Below are positions 11,035-20,223 of a stretch of 64,000 bases of DNA, piece by piece (positions within the stretch are counted from its first letter, which is position 1; every line of letters begins with the position of its first letter). Origin of the DNA: Musa acuminata AAA Group (Eukaryota; Streptophyta; Magnoliopsida; Zingiberales; Musaceae); assembly GCF_036884655.1 (NCBI RefSeq), contig NC_088340.1, positions 11,224,001 to 11,288,000 of the forward strand, written 5' to 3'. A program made the position numbers and the translations under genes. The notes under the pieces are model-generated. The model worked only from the letters and a program-made list of their open reading frames with translations. It was not told the DNA's origin and did no database searches.

Positions 11035-11395
11035 CTATTTAGGAGGATAGTAATGAGCAAGAGTAAATGAATCAAAAACAGAATTTAAGGGCTTCTTAGA
11101 GAATACCTTAGTGAGATCTTCAAGAGAAGAAGAGATTGTTGATCTTTTGCTTCGAAATGAGGAGTATTTGGGATGCTGTGAGGGGAGAAATGGAGGTGGA
11201 GAAGCTTTGGAAGAGTAAAGAGGAGAAGGGAGTGAGTTGGGGTCGGTTCCACCGCCGGCCCTAGCTCGGGTTAAAAGGGGGCAGGATTGCGGGTGGTTGC
11301 ACCGCTGGTTGGGGCGGTGCAACCGCTTGCAATACGTGATAGTCGGGGGTGCTACCTCCAGCTGGGGCGGTGCAACCACTGCAGGCAGTGAGCAT
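11035..11395 (-). other. Leader of the captured ORF, with copies of the LTR U3 motif
   Basis: At about 11236-11390 the motifs GGGCGGTGCAACCGC and GGTTGCACCGCTGG recur, the same vocabulary as the U3 tandem array of the LTRs, here inside the element and 5' of the ORF. The stretch is open in one minus frame (11035-11379), but its Pro/Ser-rich content looks like translated repeat rather than a protein. Confidence 0.6.
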
Positions 11396-11902
11396 GGTTC
11401 TGACTGCTGTGTGGTCTGATTTGAATGTTTTTGACTTTGAGATGAATTTTTATTTGTGGATCAATCAACTTTACTTACGTAATTACGTAAGAATTTTTAT
11501 TTTAAGATAAGAACTTTTGCACGATCAAGATAGATCTTTTGACGTGCATACTCTCAATGTCGTACACATGTTTGTGATAGATTGTTCAAGTTGGTAAGCC
11601 TTGCAAGTTTATGACAAACTTAGTCAGTTCATGATATAGTTGGATTCGAAAGTTATGAACGGATGAAATCGATGGGTTCGAAAATTCAGAGGATATATGA
11701 AGGGAGAATCATGGGTTTCCAATTCTGAGGGATCAAATGGGATTGTATCCATATCGCATTTGTAATTTTGATTTTCTAATCCTCTTTTTGTTATTTAGAC
11801 TAGAGAGCATCACGTGTTCTTTTTGGATCTCGAGTCATAAATATTGAGAATCCAAAAAGCAGGATATTATTTCTTGCTCCCAGCTTATGATGTTTTACGT
11901 CT
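11396..11902. other. Spacer between gag and the captured ORF
   Basis: AT-rich, no open frame and no protease, integrase or RT similarity visible. This is where pol would begin in a full-length SIRE-type element. Confidence 0.5.
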
Positions 11903-13486
11903 TTACAAGAAAGGATGATCTTTAGGTACCCATTTGCTTTTGGGTGCCTCAAAAATAGATCTACATTGTTTATCATGTTGCATAGACTTTATCATGGTTC
12001 CTTTAGGAACCCAAATTAATTTGTTCGGACTAATTTTCTTGAATGGACAATAATACATTTTATGTCCAAGTTTGCAACAAAAGTTGCATTTGCTTTGGTG
12101 TCGAACATGTAAGATGGGGCCTTTTATGAAGGTGGTTGGATTTTGGTGAGGACTTCTCACAAATCCGATTCCACTTCTTTTGGGAATGTGACCCTTGTTT
12201 GCAAGGATCATGTTCAAAGACTTGCTACCAACTTCGAATTTCTTCAAGGTGTCTTTAAGTAGCAAGTTTTCCTTTTGGAGAGTTTCTAGATCATGGCATT
12301 TTATGCATGAACCTAAACTATCATGATATTCAGTTTTTAACTTATCAAAATTACAAGTAAGACTATCATGCTCCTTTTTTAGCAATTTGTATTTTTTACT
12401 AATAATCTTGCATTCATCAAATAAGTCATGGAAGGCATTTAATAATTCGTCAAATGATAAATCTGCATCTATTAAATTCGTTACCTCCTCCCCGATGGCC
12501 ATTAAGGCGTAATGAGCAACTTGCTCGGTGTTGGACTCCTATTCTTCGGACGCGCTCGAGTCATCCCACGTTGCTTTGAGCGCCTTCTTCTTTGATGTTC
12601 TATTTTTGACTTGCGGACAATCACTCTTGTAGTGTCCCAGCTTTTTGCACTCATAGCAAATAACTTGGTCCTTCTTGGGTTCAAATTTATTTTTTATTTC
12701 ATTCTTAAACTTGTTTCTTTTAATAAATTTTTTCAATTTTCTTGTTAGAAGTGCCAAGTCATCGTCACAGTCCTCATCACTTGAGTTTTCTCTCAAGTGG
12801 TCTTCTGAAGTTCTAAGTGACATATCCTTCTTGTTCTTTGGAAGGATGTCTTCTTGCTCTTCATGAGCTTTGCAAGTCATCACGTAGGTCATTAATGACC
12901 CGATTAGTTCTTCAAGAGGGAAGTTGTTTAGATCTTTCGCCTCTTGAATAGCAGTGACTTTAGGATCCCAACTCTTAGGAAGGGATCTTAGAATCTTATT
13001 TACGAGCTCAAAATCCGAAAAACTTTTTCCGAGTCCTTTTAGACCGTTGACGATATCCGTGAAACGGGTAAACATGTCACCAATAGTCTCACTCGGTTTC
13101 ATCCGGAAAAGTTCGAAAGAATGTATCAAAAGATTGATTTTTGACTCTTTCACTCTACTTGTGCCTTCGTGAGTCACTTCGAGTGTGTGCCAAATATCAA
13201 ATGCGGTTTCACAAATCGAAACACGGTTGAACTCGTTTTTATCAAGCGCACAAAATAAGGCATTCATAGCCTTTGCATTAAGAGCGAAAGCCTTCTTCTC
13301 CAATTCATTCCAATCGATCATTGGAAGAGAAGACTTCGAAAATCCATTTTCGATAAGATTTCAAAGTTCAAAATCCATAGAAATAAGAAAGATCCTCATT
13401 CGGGTCTTCCAATAGGTGTAGTCCGTCCCATTGAACATGGGTGGACGTGTAATAGAATGGCCCTCCTGGTTTCCGGCGTATGCCAT
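11903..13486 (-). pseudogene. SIRE/Copia gag with two in-frame stops
   Basis: One continuous frame of 528 codons from ATG 13484-13486, interrupted only by TGA at 13361-13363 and TAG at 12539-12541. The N-terminal part matches the UBN2-type Copia gag (FNGTDYTYWKTRMRIFL; later FDIWHTLEVTHEGT and LKGLGKSFSDFELVNKILRS). Zinc knuckle 1 is CYECKKLGHYKSDC. A coiled-coil region follows (KKYKLLKKEHDSL), then a second knuckle CNFCCKLGHKMYYC and the repeated IWVPKG/KWVPKD strings typical of SIRE gag. It ends PKDHPFL just where protease would follow. If the stops were suppressed it could package RNA; as written it is broken. Confidence 0.9.
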
Positions 13487-13522
13487 CTCTCTTGGGTTTT
13501 AATCCATTTGAGAGTTAACCCC

Positions 13523-13534
13523 GCTCTGATACCA
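13523..13534 (-). other. Primer binding site of the SIRE-type element
   Basis: TGGTATCAGAGC on the minus strand, two bases inside the right-hand (5') LTR. Initiator Met tRNA type. Confidence 0.9.
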
Positions 13535-15794
13535 ACTGTTAGGATCAAGAGCACTAAGAGGGGGGGGGGGGTGAATTAGTGCAGCGGAAAACTTTTGACG
13601 ATTAAAAAGGTGTTCGTACGATAAAAGCGATTTCGGTAGAAAAGCCGATTCGTAAATCTCTTTAACTTGTAATCAAGCGAGATGTAATTAAAGGAAATCT
13701 ATGAAGGCAGTTAGCAGTTATGATGAAAGTTAAAATGTAAGCGCAAACTGAAATATGATGTTCGTACGATAAAACTTATTTACGTCTAAACGTCGATTCG
13801 GAAAATACTGAACTTTAAAACACGATCGTAAATGTGCAGAAGGCAGTAAGCTATTGAGGAGGTTTGCAGTAAGGATAAGATGCTCAAAGTAAATGCAAAC
13901 TGAGATTTAGAGTGGTTCGATCAATCTTGACCTACGTCCACTTTTGGCTTCCTCCACCGACGAGGTCACCGACGTCTACTATAGGCCTTCCTTCAATAGG
14001 CGAAAGCCAACCACCCTTTTACAGTTTCACTCCTTTTGACGGGCTTAGGAGACAACCCTTACAAAATTTTCTCTCCTCTCTTTAAAGATCAGAACTTGGA
14101 AGAAAAGAGGGAGAACTTTTGGCCTTTACAACAATTTTGAGCTCTAAAAATCACAGAATAAGATCAGGATTTCGGTGTGTTTTTGGTGCTCTTTCAATGT
14201 TGAAAGGGTGGGGTATTTATAGGCCCCAACCCAGTTTGAATTTCGAGCTCAAAACTGTCAATTTTCGGAATTCCGGGATCTAGCGGTTGCACCGCCTGGC
14301 AGAGCTTGAAGACTGAGCCTCTGGGCGGTGCCACCTCCTGTCAGGGGCGGTTGCACCTCCTATTAGAGCTCGAAGACCGAGCTCAAGTGGTGCCACCGCC
14401 TGACTGAGGCGGTTCCACCTCCTGCCAGAGCTCGAAGACCGAGCTCAGGCGGTGCCACCGCTTGACTGAGGCAGTTGCACCTCCTGCCAGAGCTCGAAGA
14501 CCGAGCTCAGGTGGTGCCACCTCCTGTCAAGGGCGGTTGCACCGCCCAGTCTCGCTCGGAGACTGAGCCCATGCGGTGCCACCGCCTGGCTGGGGCGGTT
14601 CAACCGCCTGGCAGAAATCAGGGTCCGAATGGGTTGATCCATTCGACCCAATTTGGGTTTTTCAGGGGCCCAATTGCCCCAAGATTAAGTTAATGGGATC
14701 ACCTCCCATTTCCAACTTAATCATTGTGCGAACTACGATATTTCCTAAGACATTTACTGCAACTTGCTCCGGTGCGTCAATCGCTTCTTCCGGCGAGCTT
14801 CCGGCGAACTTCCGTCGATCATCTGATGAACCCTCGGTGATGCTCCTGCGGACTTCCGGCTGTTGAATCTCGTATTTTGATGATGAAACTACTTGATATA
14901 TGTTTATGATTTAATCTGCGTTTTGAGTGACGTAGGATGCTTCGATCAAGATGAGACAATTAAAGCAGGAAAATCATGTTGTGCCGGAGGAACATGTCAG
15001 AAGATTGGACGTCGGGCCGGTAGATCGGTCGACGTATCGACAGAAGGCTCCGGGCAGTGGACTCGGGCATCGGGCCAAGAAGAGCAGTTATTGTGCCAAG
15101 GATATCGGAGTTGCGGAGTCAACTGGCCGATTGGGCAATAGGCCGCAAGAGTGGACGATGCGCCGAAGAATCAGACGAAGCGTCGAGGGACCAATGACAT
15201 GCCGGACAACTTGGTTAATTGCTTAGGATTAATTGTCTCGATCGAAGTTTTGCTTTAATTGTGCAGGATTAACTATGATAACGATGAAGACATAAAGCGA
15301 AACAAAGTGTCAGAGTCAAGCGCGAAGGATTTGTTGCAAGTTCGAGAGTTCGACGGAAGTCCGAAGGTTCATCGGGAATGCTACCGGAACTAGCCGAGAA
15401 TGAGTTGGGAGCTTGCCGAAGGATTTTCGGAAGCTCGCCGGAAGGTTTGTTGGAAGTTCGCGGAGCTCGACGAGAAAGATCGGAGCTTGCCGAAGAAGCT
15501 CGTTGGAACTCGCTAAGATCAAATCGTGAAGTCTAGGAGCTTGCCGGGAGTCCGCAGAATGGTTTCCGAGAGTTCATCGGAAGACCGCCGGAAGTTTGCC
15601 GAAAGCTCGCCAGAAGAAGTCTTGACTTGCGGACTTTGTAATAGCTTAGAAAATGTCTTTAAAATCATAGTTAGTACGTTAATTAGGGTTAGGATTAGGT
15701 GTTAATCCTATAACCCAAGTAGGAGCCAATTAGGCCCAAGTTCGGACTGGTTTGGACCAAGTTTGGAGCCAAACCAAGTGAGCTGAAATAGTGA

Positions 15795-16085
15795 AAGAGG
15801 TGGCACCGCCAGGGTTGGAGGTGGCACCGCCCAGGAGAGGATCTCCCAGCGAAGCTGGGCGGTGCAACCTCCCCAGCCAGGAGGTGGCACCGCCTGAGCT
15901 CAGTCTTCGAGCTAGACTGGGCGGTGCAACCTCCCTAACAGAGAGGTGGCACCGCCTGAGCTCGGTCTTCAAGCTCTGGTAGAGAGGTGCAACCGCCTCA
16001 GTCAAGAGGTGGCACCGCCTGGGCTCAGTCTTCGAGCTCTGCCAGGCGGTGCAACCTCTCCAGTCAGGAGGTACAACCGCCTGAT
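15795..16085 (+). repeat. GC-rich tandem array in U3 of the solo LTR
   Basis: Units of about 60 bp with GAGGTGGCACCGCC, GGGCGGTGCAACCTCC and AGCTCAGTCTTCGAGCT (an inverted repeat). It ends about 57 bp before TATAAATA (16142-16149), the same layout as in the other two LTRs. Confidence 0.85.
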
Positions 16086-16141
16086 CCCGAAATTTCGGGA
16101 TTTGATCGTTTTGAGCTCCAAATTTGAATTGGGTTGGGGCC

Positions 16142-16149
16142 TATAAATA
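16142..16149 (+). promoter_or_regulatory. TATA box of the solo LTR
   Basis: TATAAATA in GGCCTATAAATACCCC. If active it would drive plus-strand transcription toward 17.2 kb and the chromovirus integrase. Confidence 0.7.
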
Positions 16150-16689
16150 CCCCACCCATTCAGCACTGAAAAGATACAGACCTACACCGAATTCTTGATC
16201 TTTTCTGTGATTCTAAGAGCTCAAATCTGTGAAAAATCCTAAAGTTCTCCTCTTTCTGTTCTTTAAGTCTTGAGTTGTAAAGAGAGGAGAGAAAGGTCAT
16301 GTAAGGGTTGTCTCCTGAGCCCATCAAAAGGAGTGAATCTGTAAAAGGGCTGTTGGCCTTCGCCTATTGAAGGAAGGCCTCTAGTTGACGTCGGTGACCT
16401 CGTCGGTGGAGGAAGCCAAAAGTGGAGTAGGTTAAGATTGACCGAACCACTCTAAATCTCTGGTTTGCGTTTATTTTGAGCACTTTATCATTACTGCAAA
16501 CCTCCTACATAGCTACTGCTCTCTGCGCCTTTACGAACAAGTTTCTAAGTGTTGATCTTTCCGAATCTGCATTCAGACGTAAATCGGTGTTTTCATACAT
16601 TACAGTTTACGTTTACGCTTTGATTCTGCAAAACTGTCTTCTGCGCTTTTACGAACGAAGTTTCTAAGTTCAGATCCCTTTAAAACTGT

Positions 16690-17030
16690 GTTTTAGACGT
16701 AAACTACTTTTAAACGTAAAACTACGTTTAGACGTAAAACTGCGTTTAGACGCAAACTGCGTTTAGACGTAAAACTGCGTTTAGACGCAAACTGCGTTTA
16801 GACGCAAACTGCGTTTAGACGTAAAACTATGTTTAGACGTAAAACTGTGTTTAGACGTAAAACTACGTTTAGACGCAAACTGCACTGCGCTTAGACGCAA
16901 TCTGATCTTAGACGCAAACTGCGCTTAGACACAAACTGCGCTTAGACGCAATCTGCATTTAGACGCAAACTGCGTAAACTGCGCTTAGACGCAAACTGTG
17001 TTTAGACATAAACTGCACTTAATCATAAGT
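16690..17030 (+). repeat. TTTAGACG minisatellite in the solo LTR
   Basis: About 17-19 copies of an 18-bp-class unit of the form AAACTGCGTTTAGACGC, with variants GTAAAACT(A/G)CGTTTAGAC. A few scattered copies precede it (16570-16690). The nested-host LTRs have only isolated ACGTCTAAACG strings at the equivalent place. Confidence 0.9.
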
Positions 17031-17456
17031 ATTCTTAGAATCGGCTTTTGCATCAAAATAGTTTTTATCAAACGAACGCAGCTTTCGTTTTTAATCGCTG
17101 AAATTTATCCGCTGCACTAATTCACCCCCCCCCCCCCCCCCCCCTCCCCCTCTTAGTGCTCTCGATCCTAACACCGGCAAACTCCTGGACTTGCGATGAT
17201 CCACTTGGCGAGTTCCGACGAGCTTCTTTGGCAAGCTCATGGACTTCTCGAATTTGTTCCCGCAGAACCTCCGACGATTGTCCGAACTTCCGTTGAACTC
17301 TCAAACTCCCAACGTGATCATTGTCTTGATTCCGGCGCAACTCCTGCTGCATATCTTACTTTCATCGTAGTTAATCCTGCACACTTATCTCAACACATAG
17401 ATTAGATAACAAATGACAATTGACTTCATCATCAAAATCCGAGATTCAACACATAG

Positions 17457-19480
17457 CGGGGTACTCGAAGCGTGCAACTCCACTGACGGAGTTACTAAAG
17501 AAAGAGCAGCCTTGGAAGTGGTCTGATAAATATGAAATAGCATTCCAAGATCTAAAGGCTACTATTATGGAAGAATCGGTGCTCAAATTACCTAGGGAGC
17601 CTTTTGAAGTCCATACAGATGCTTCGGACTTCGCTATTAGAGGCGTACTCATGTAGGAGGGTCATCCGGTGGCCTACGAGTGCCGCAAACTCAATGAAAC
17701 CGAGTGGCGGTATCCAGTGCATGAGAAGGAGATGACAGCGGTGATCCACTGTCTACGAGTTTGGCGACACTATCTCCTCGGATCGCGATTTGTGCTGAGG
17801 ACGGACAACATCGCTTTGAGCTACTTCCAAACTCAAAAGAAGCTCTTCCCAAAGCAGGCGCGATGGCAGGACTTCTTGGCTGAATTTGATATGGCAATGG
17901 AGTACAAGCCCGGGAAGGCGAATGTCGTGGCCGATGCGTTGAGTCGGAAAGTGGAACGTGTGAATGTCGTACAACTGGAGGGCAGAGGCCAAGCAAGTCA
18001 GTTGCACTCCAACTTCCTTTCCCGAATCAGGGATGGACTGTATAGTGACCCCCAAGTAGTTATCCTGATGCAGCTCATCAAAGAAGACAAGGCACGACAA
18101 TTTTGGGTCCAGGAGGGACTCGTTTACACAAAAGGGAATAGGGTTTATGTTCCCCGAGTAGACAATTTGAGGCGTGAACTCTTAAAAGAGTGTCACGATT
18201 CCCTTTGGGCTGAACACTCAGGCATTCACAAAACGTTGGCTCTCGTGGAGAGGGCCTTCTATTGGCCGAAGATGGGGACTGATGTGGAGGAATATGTTCG
18301 AACATGTCTTACTTGCCAACAAGACAAGGTGGAGCAGCGGAAGCCGATGGGACTTTTAGAGCCGTTGCCCGCACCAGAAAGGCCGTGGGAGAGCATTTCC
18401 TTGGACTTCATATCAAGCTTGCCGCTTGTAGGGAGACTCGGATCGATACTCGTGGTGATCGATTGGTTTTCAAAGTATGCAACTTTCATTGCTGCTCCCC
18501 TACACTATTCAGTAGAGGAGGCGGCCAAGCTGATGATGAAGGATGTGGTGAAGTATTGGGGAGTCCCACACAATATCATTAGTGATCGAGATGCTCGGTT
18601 CCTGGGACGATTCTGGACCGAGCTATTCAAATTGTTGGGGTCAAAGTTATACTTCTCTACAAGCCTCCACCCCCAAACGGATGGCCAGACTGAAAGGATA
18701 AACTCGCTCTTGGAGCAATATCTTCGGCACTACGTGAGTGCCAACCAACGAGATTGGGTGAAGCTATTGGACATTGCCCAATTCTCCTACAACTTGCAGC
18801 GGAGCTCTGCATCCAACAAGAGCCCCTTCAAGATCATAACTGGACAACAACCATCGACTCCGCATACCATGGCCATTGGGTATACTGGGAGTAGTCCGTC
18901 AGCCTACCATTTCGCAAAGGAGTGGCATCGAAATGCAGATATTGCGTGGGCTTACTTGGAGAAGGTGGCAAAAAGGATGAAGAAGTGGGCAGACTTGGGA
19001 AGGCGACCGCAAGAGTTCAAAGTTGGTGATTTGGTGTTGGTAAAGCTCCAACCAACATCACTCCAATTCTTTAGGAACAAAGTCCACAAAGGATTGATGC
19101 GCAAGTATGAAGGGTCTTTCCCAATTATCAGCAGGGTAGGCAACGTCTCTTATAAGTTACAACTGCCGGCATGGTTCAAAATTCACAACGTCCTTCACGC
19201 CAGCAACCTAAAAGCCTACCACTCGGATCCACAAAATGCTTCCCGAAGTGTTCCAACTCGGCTACCTCCCATCACAGCCTCCTACGAGAAGCGAGTTGAA
19301 ACCATTCTGATGGACCGTAAGATAAAGCTACCCAACGGAGCTGAGCAGACAGAGTACTTGGTGAAGTGGCGAAAACTTCCCCGAACTGAAGCTAGTTGGG
19401 AGCCTGAAGACGCCCTGCGACATGAAGAAGAAATCATCAACAACTACCAACAAGCGTCGACGAGGGCGTCGACAGTTTAA
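17457..19480 (+). pseudogene. Chromovirus RNase H, integrase and chromodomain
   Basis: Continues the pol cut at 6822 (GYSKRATPLTELLKK). RNase H is seen in FEVHTDASDFAI, with one stop TAG at 17654-17656. From 17669 the frame is open for 603 codons: PVHEKEMTAVIHCLRVWRHY, the integrase HHCC finger (HSGIH ... CLTCQ, about 18216-18320), a DDE core (SLDFI, IISDRDARF, DGQTERINSLLEQYLRH), the GPY-like region (VGDLVLVKL ... YEGSFPIISRVGNVSY) and a C-terminal chromodomain (TEYLVKWRKLPRTEASWEPE). Chromodomains of this kind direct insertion to heterochromatin. The integrase half is surprisingly intact beside the broken gag and RT. Confidence 0.93.
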
Positions 19481-19491
19481 GTGGGGGAGAA
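19481..19491 (+). other. Polypurine tract of the chromovirus
   Basis: GTGGGGGAGAA directly before the 3' LTR start TGTCATGAACGG, and immediately after the integrase stop. Confidence 0.85.
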
Positions 19492-20223
19492 TGTCATGAA
19501 CGGTCGTCACGTACTCGCAACAACTCCGCTCAACGAATCGTTCGTCGCTCACACCTATATGTACAACTGCTTGACAGCATCTTTTCTCTTAGTTTTGGGT
19601 CATTTTGCTTGTAAAAATGTAAGTTCGAACTAGCTGCAGCGTTACAAAGCAATCGCTCACCAAACGACGTAAAACAGTCCCAAAACAGCTTCGTTTTCGC
19701 GTGCCGCGGGCTGATTTCTGGAATTTGCCTCCGCTCACCAAAACGTCAGCCATCTCAGCCCCTTTGAACCCCCCGGGTGGCACAGGGCTGGATGGGGCTT
19801 CGGTATAGTACCGAGCGTTGAACACTCTTTCGCAAGTTCGCACGTTGCCTTGACGGAAACTTGTTGTCGCGCCCGGGGCTCGGTGAGCAGTTGTTTGTGG
19901 GCTTGCAACTGTTCGTTCAACCTTCTAAAGCCCTTGTTTTCCCCCTCTCCCTCTTTTCTCTTGTGCACGCAAGGTGCTCACTGAATTACTTGTAAAGCTT
20001 TCCCTTTTCGCGAGACTTTGGGACTTGTCCGTTGCTCGTTCTTTCGAACTAATCAACTTTCTCTTTTACAGATCCTTCGGGACCTGCAAGAGGTTACAAG
20101 TGGGCTGATCTTTGCGGAGTAATATCGCAAGGGCGAAGCGTGACTTAGGCAATGCAAGCTAAGTTCGCGTCTTGGCCGCAAGGGTGCCTCACACCTTAGG
20201 CAATTCCAGCTAAGACCGTGACA
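19492..20223 (+). repeat. 3' LTR of the chromovirus
   Basis: 732 bp, TGTCAT...GTGACA, the partner of 3271-4002. Its first base pairs differ from the 5' LTR mainly at CpG-type sites (C/T, G/A). Confidence 0.92.

Larger units (their letters stand above)
14861..17173 (+). mobile_element. Solo LTR of a related SIRE-type family, third nesting level
   Basis: 2313 bp, begins TGTTGAATCTCGTATTTTG and ends CTCGATCCTAACA, flanked by CCGGC (14856-14860 and 17174-17178). It shares terminal sequence, U3 GC repeats, TATA block and the C-rich end with the LTR it sits in, but in the opposite orientation. It is about 0.7 kb longer because of a different U3 start and an internal minisatellite. No internal region or second LTR is present, so unequal recombination probably removed the rest. 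Confidence 0.88.
6823..17451 (-). mobile_element. Copia/SIRE-type non-autonomous LTR retrotransposon nested in the chromovirus
   Basis: The element reads on the minus strand, TGTTGAATC...CCTAACA at its LTR ends, flanked by CATAG at 6818-6822 and 17452-17456. Order in its own direction: 5' LTR (right), Met-tRNA primer site, gag with two stops, spacer, an intact 350-codon ORF, the C-terminal tail of Copia RNase H, a 3' untranslated region, polypurine tract and 3' LTR (left). Protease, integrase, RT and most of RNase H are missing. It would need proteins from a full-length relative to move. Its LTRs differ less than those of the host element, as expected for a later insertion. Confidence 0.92.
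13537..17451 (-). repeat. 5' LTR of the SIRE-type element, interrupted by a solo LTR
   Basis: The two pieces 13537-14860 and 17179-17451 join into about 1.6 kb that aligns with the left LTR. The interruption is the LTR at 14861-17173 plus one copy of the target duplication CCGGC. TATAAATA lies at 14214-14221 (minus) and a U3 tandem array at about 14280-14615. Confidence 0.92.
3271..20223 (+). mobile_element. Ty3/gypsy chromovirus LTR retrotransposon, degenerate and split by a nested element
   Basis: Two LTRs of 732 bp each (TGTCAC...GTGACA) bracket a Met-tRNA primer site, gag, protease, RT, RNase H, integrase and a chromodomain, with a polypurine tract before the right LTR. The order PR-RT-RH-IN-CHD and the chromodomain place it in the chromoviruses. 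The CX2CX3HX4C gag knuckle fits the Galadriel-type lineage (which includes banana 'monkey'), but I could not test that. Several in-frame stops and frame changes make it non-functional. The inserted DNA at 6823-17451 splits pol between RT and RNase H. No flanking target duplication is visible (CGACG left, GACAA right). Confidence 0.92.

Noticed and set aside
11035..11379. Separate 114-codon protein upstream of the captured ORF
   Set aside because: Its first third is translated LTR-type repeat and the rest Ser/Pro-rich leader sequence; no domain.
16690..17030. Regular short repeats that resemble a CRISPR array
   Set aside because: Units are directly adjacent without unique spacers, in a plant LTR. 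It is a minisatellite.
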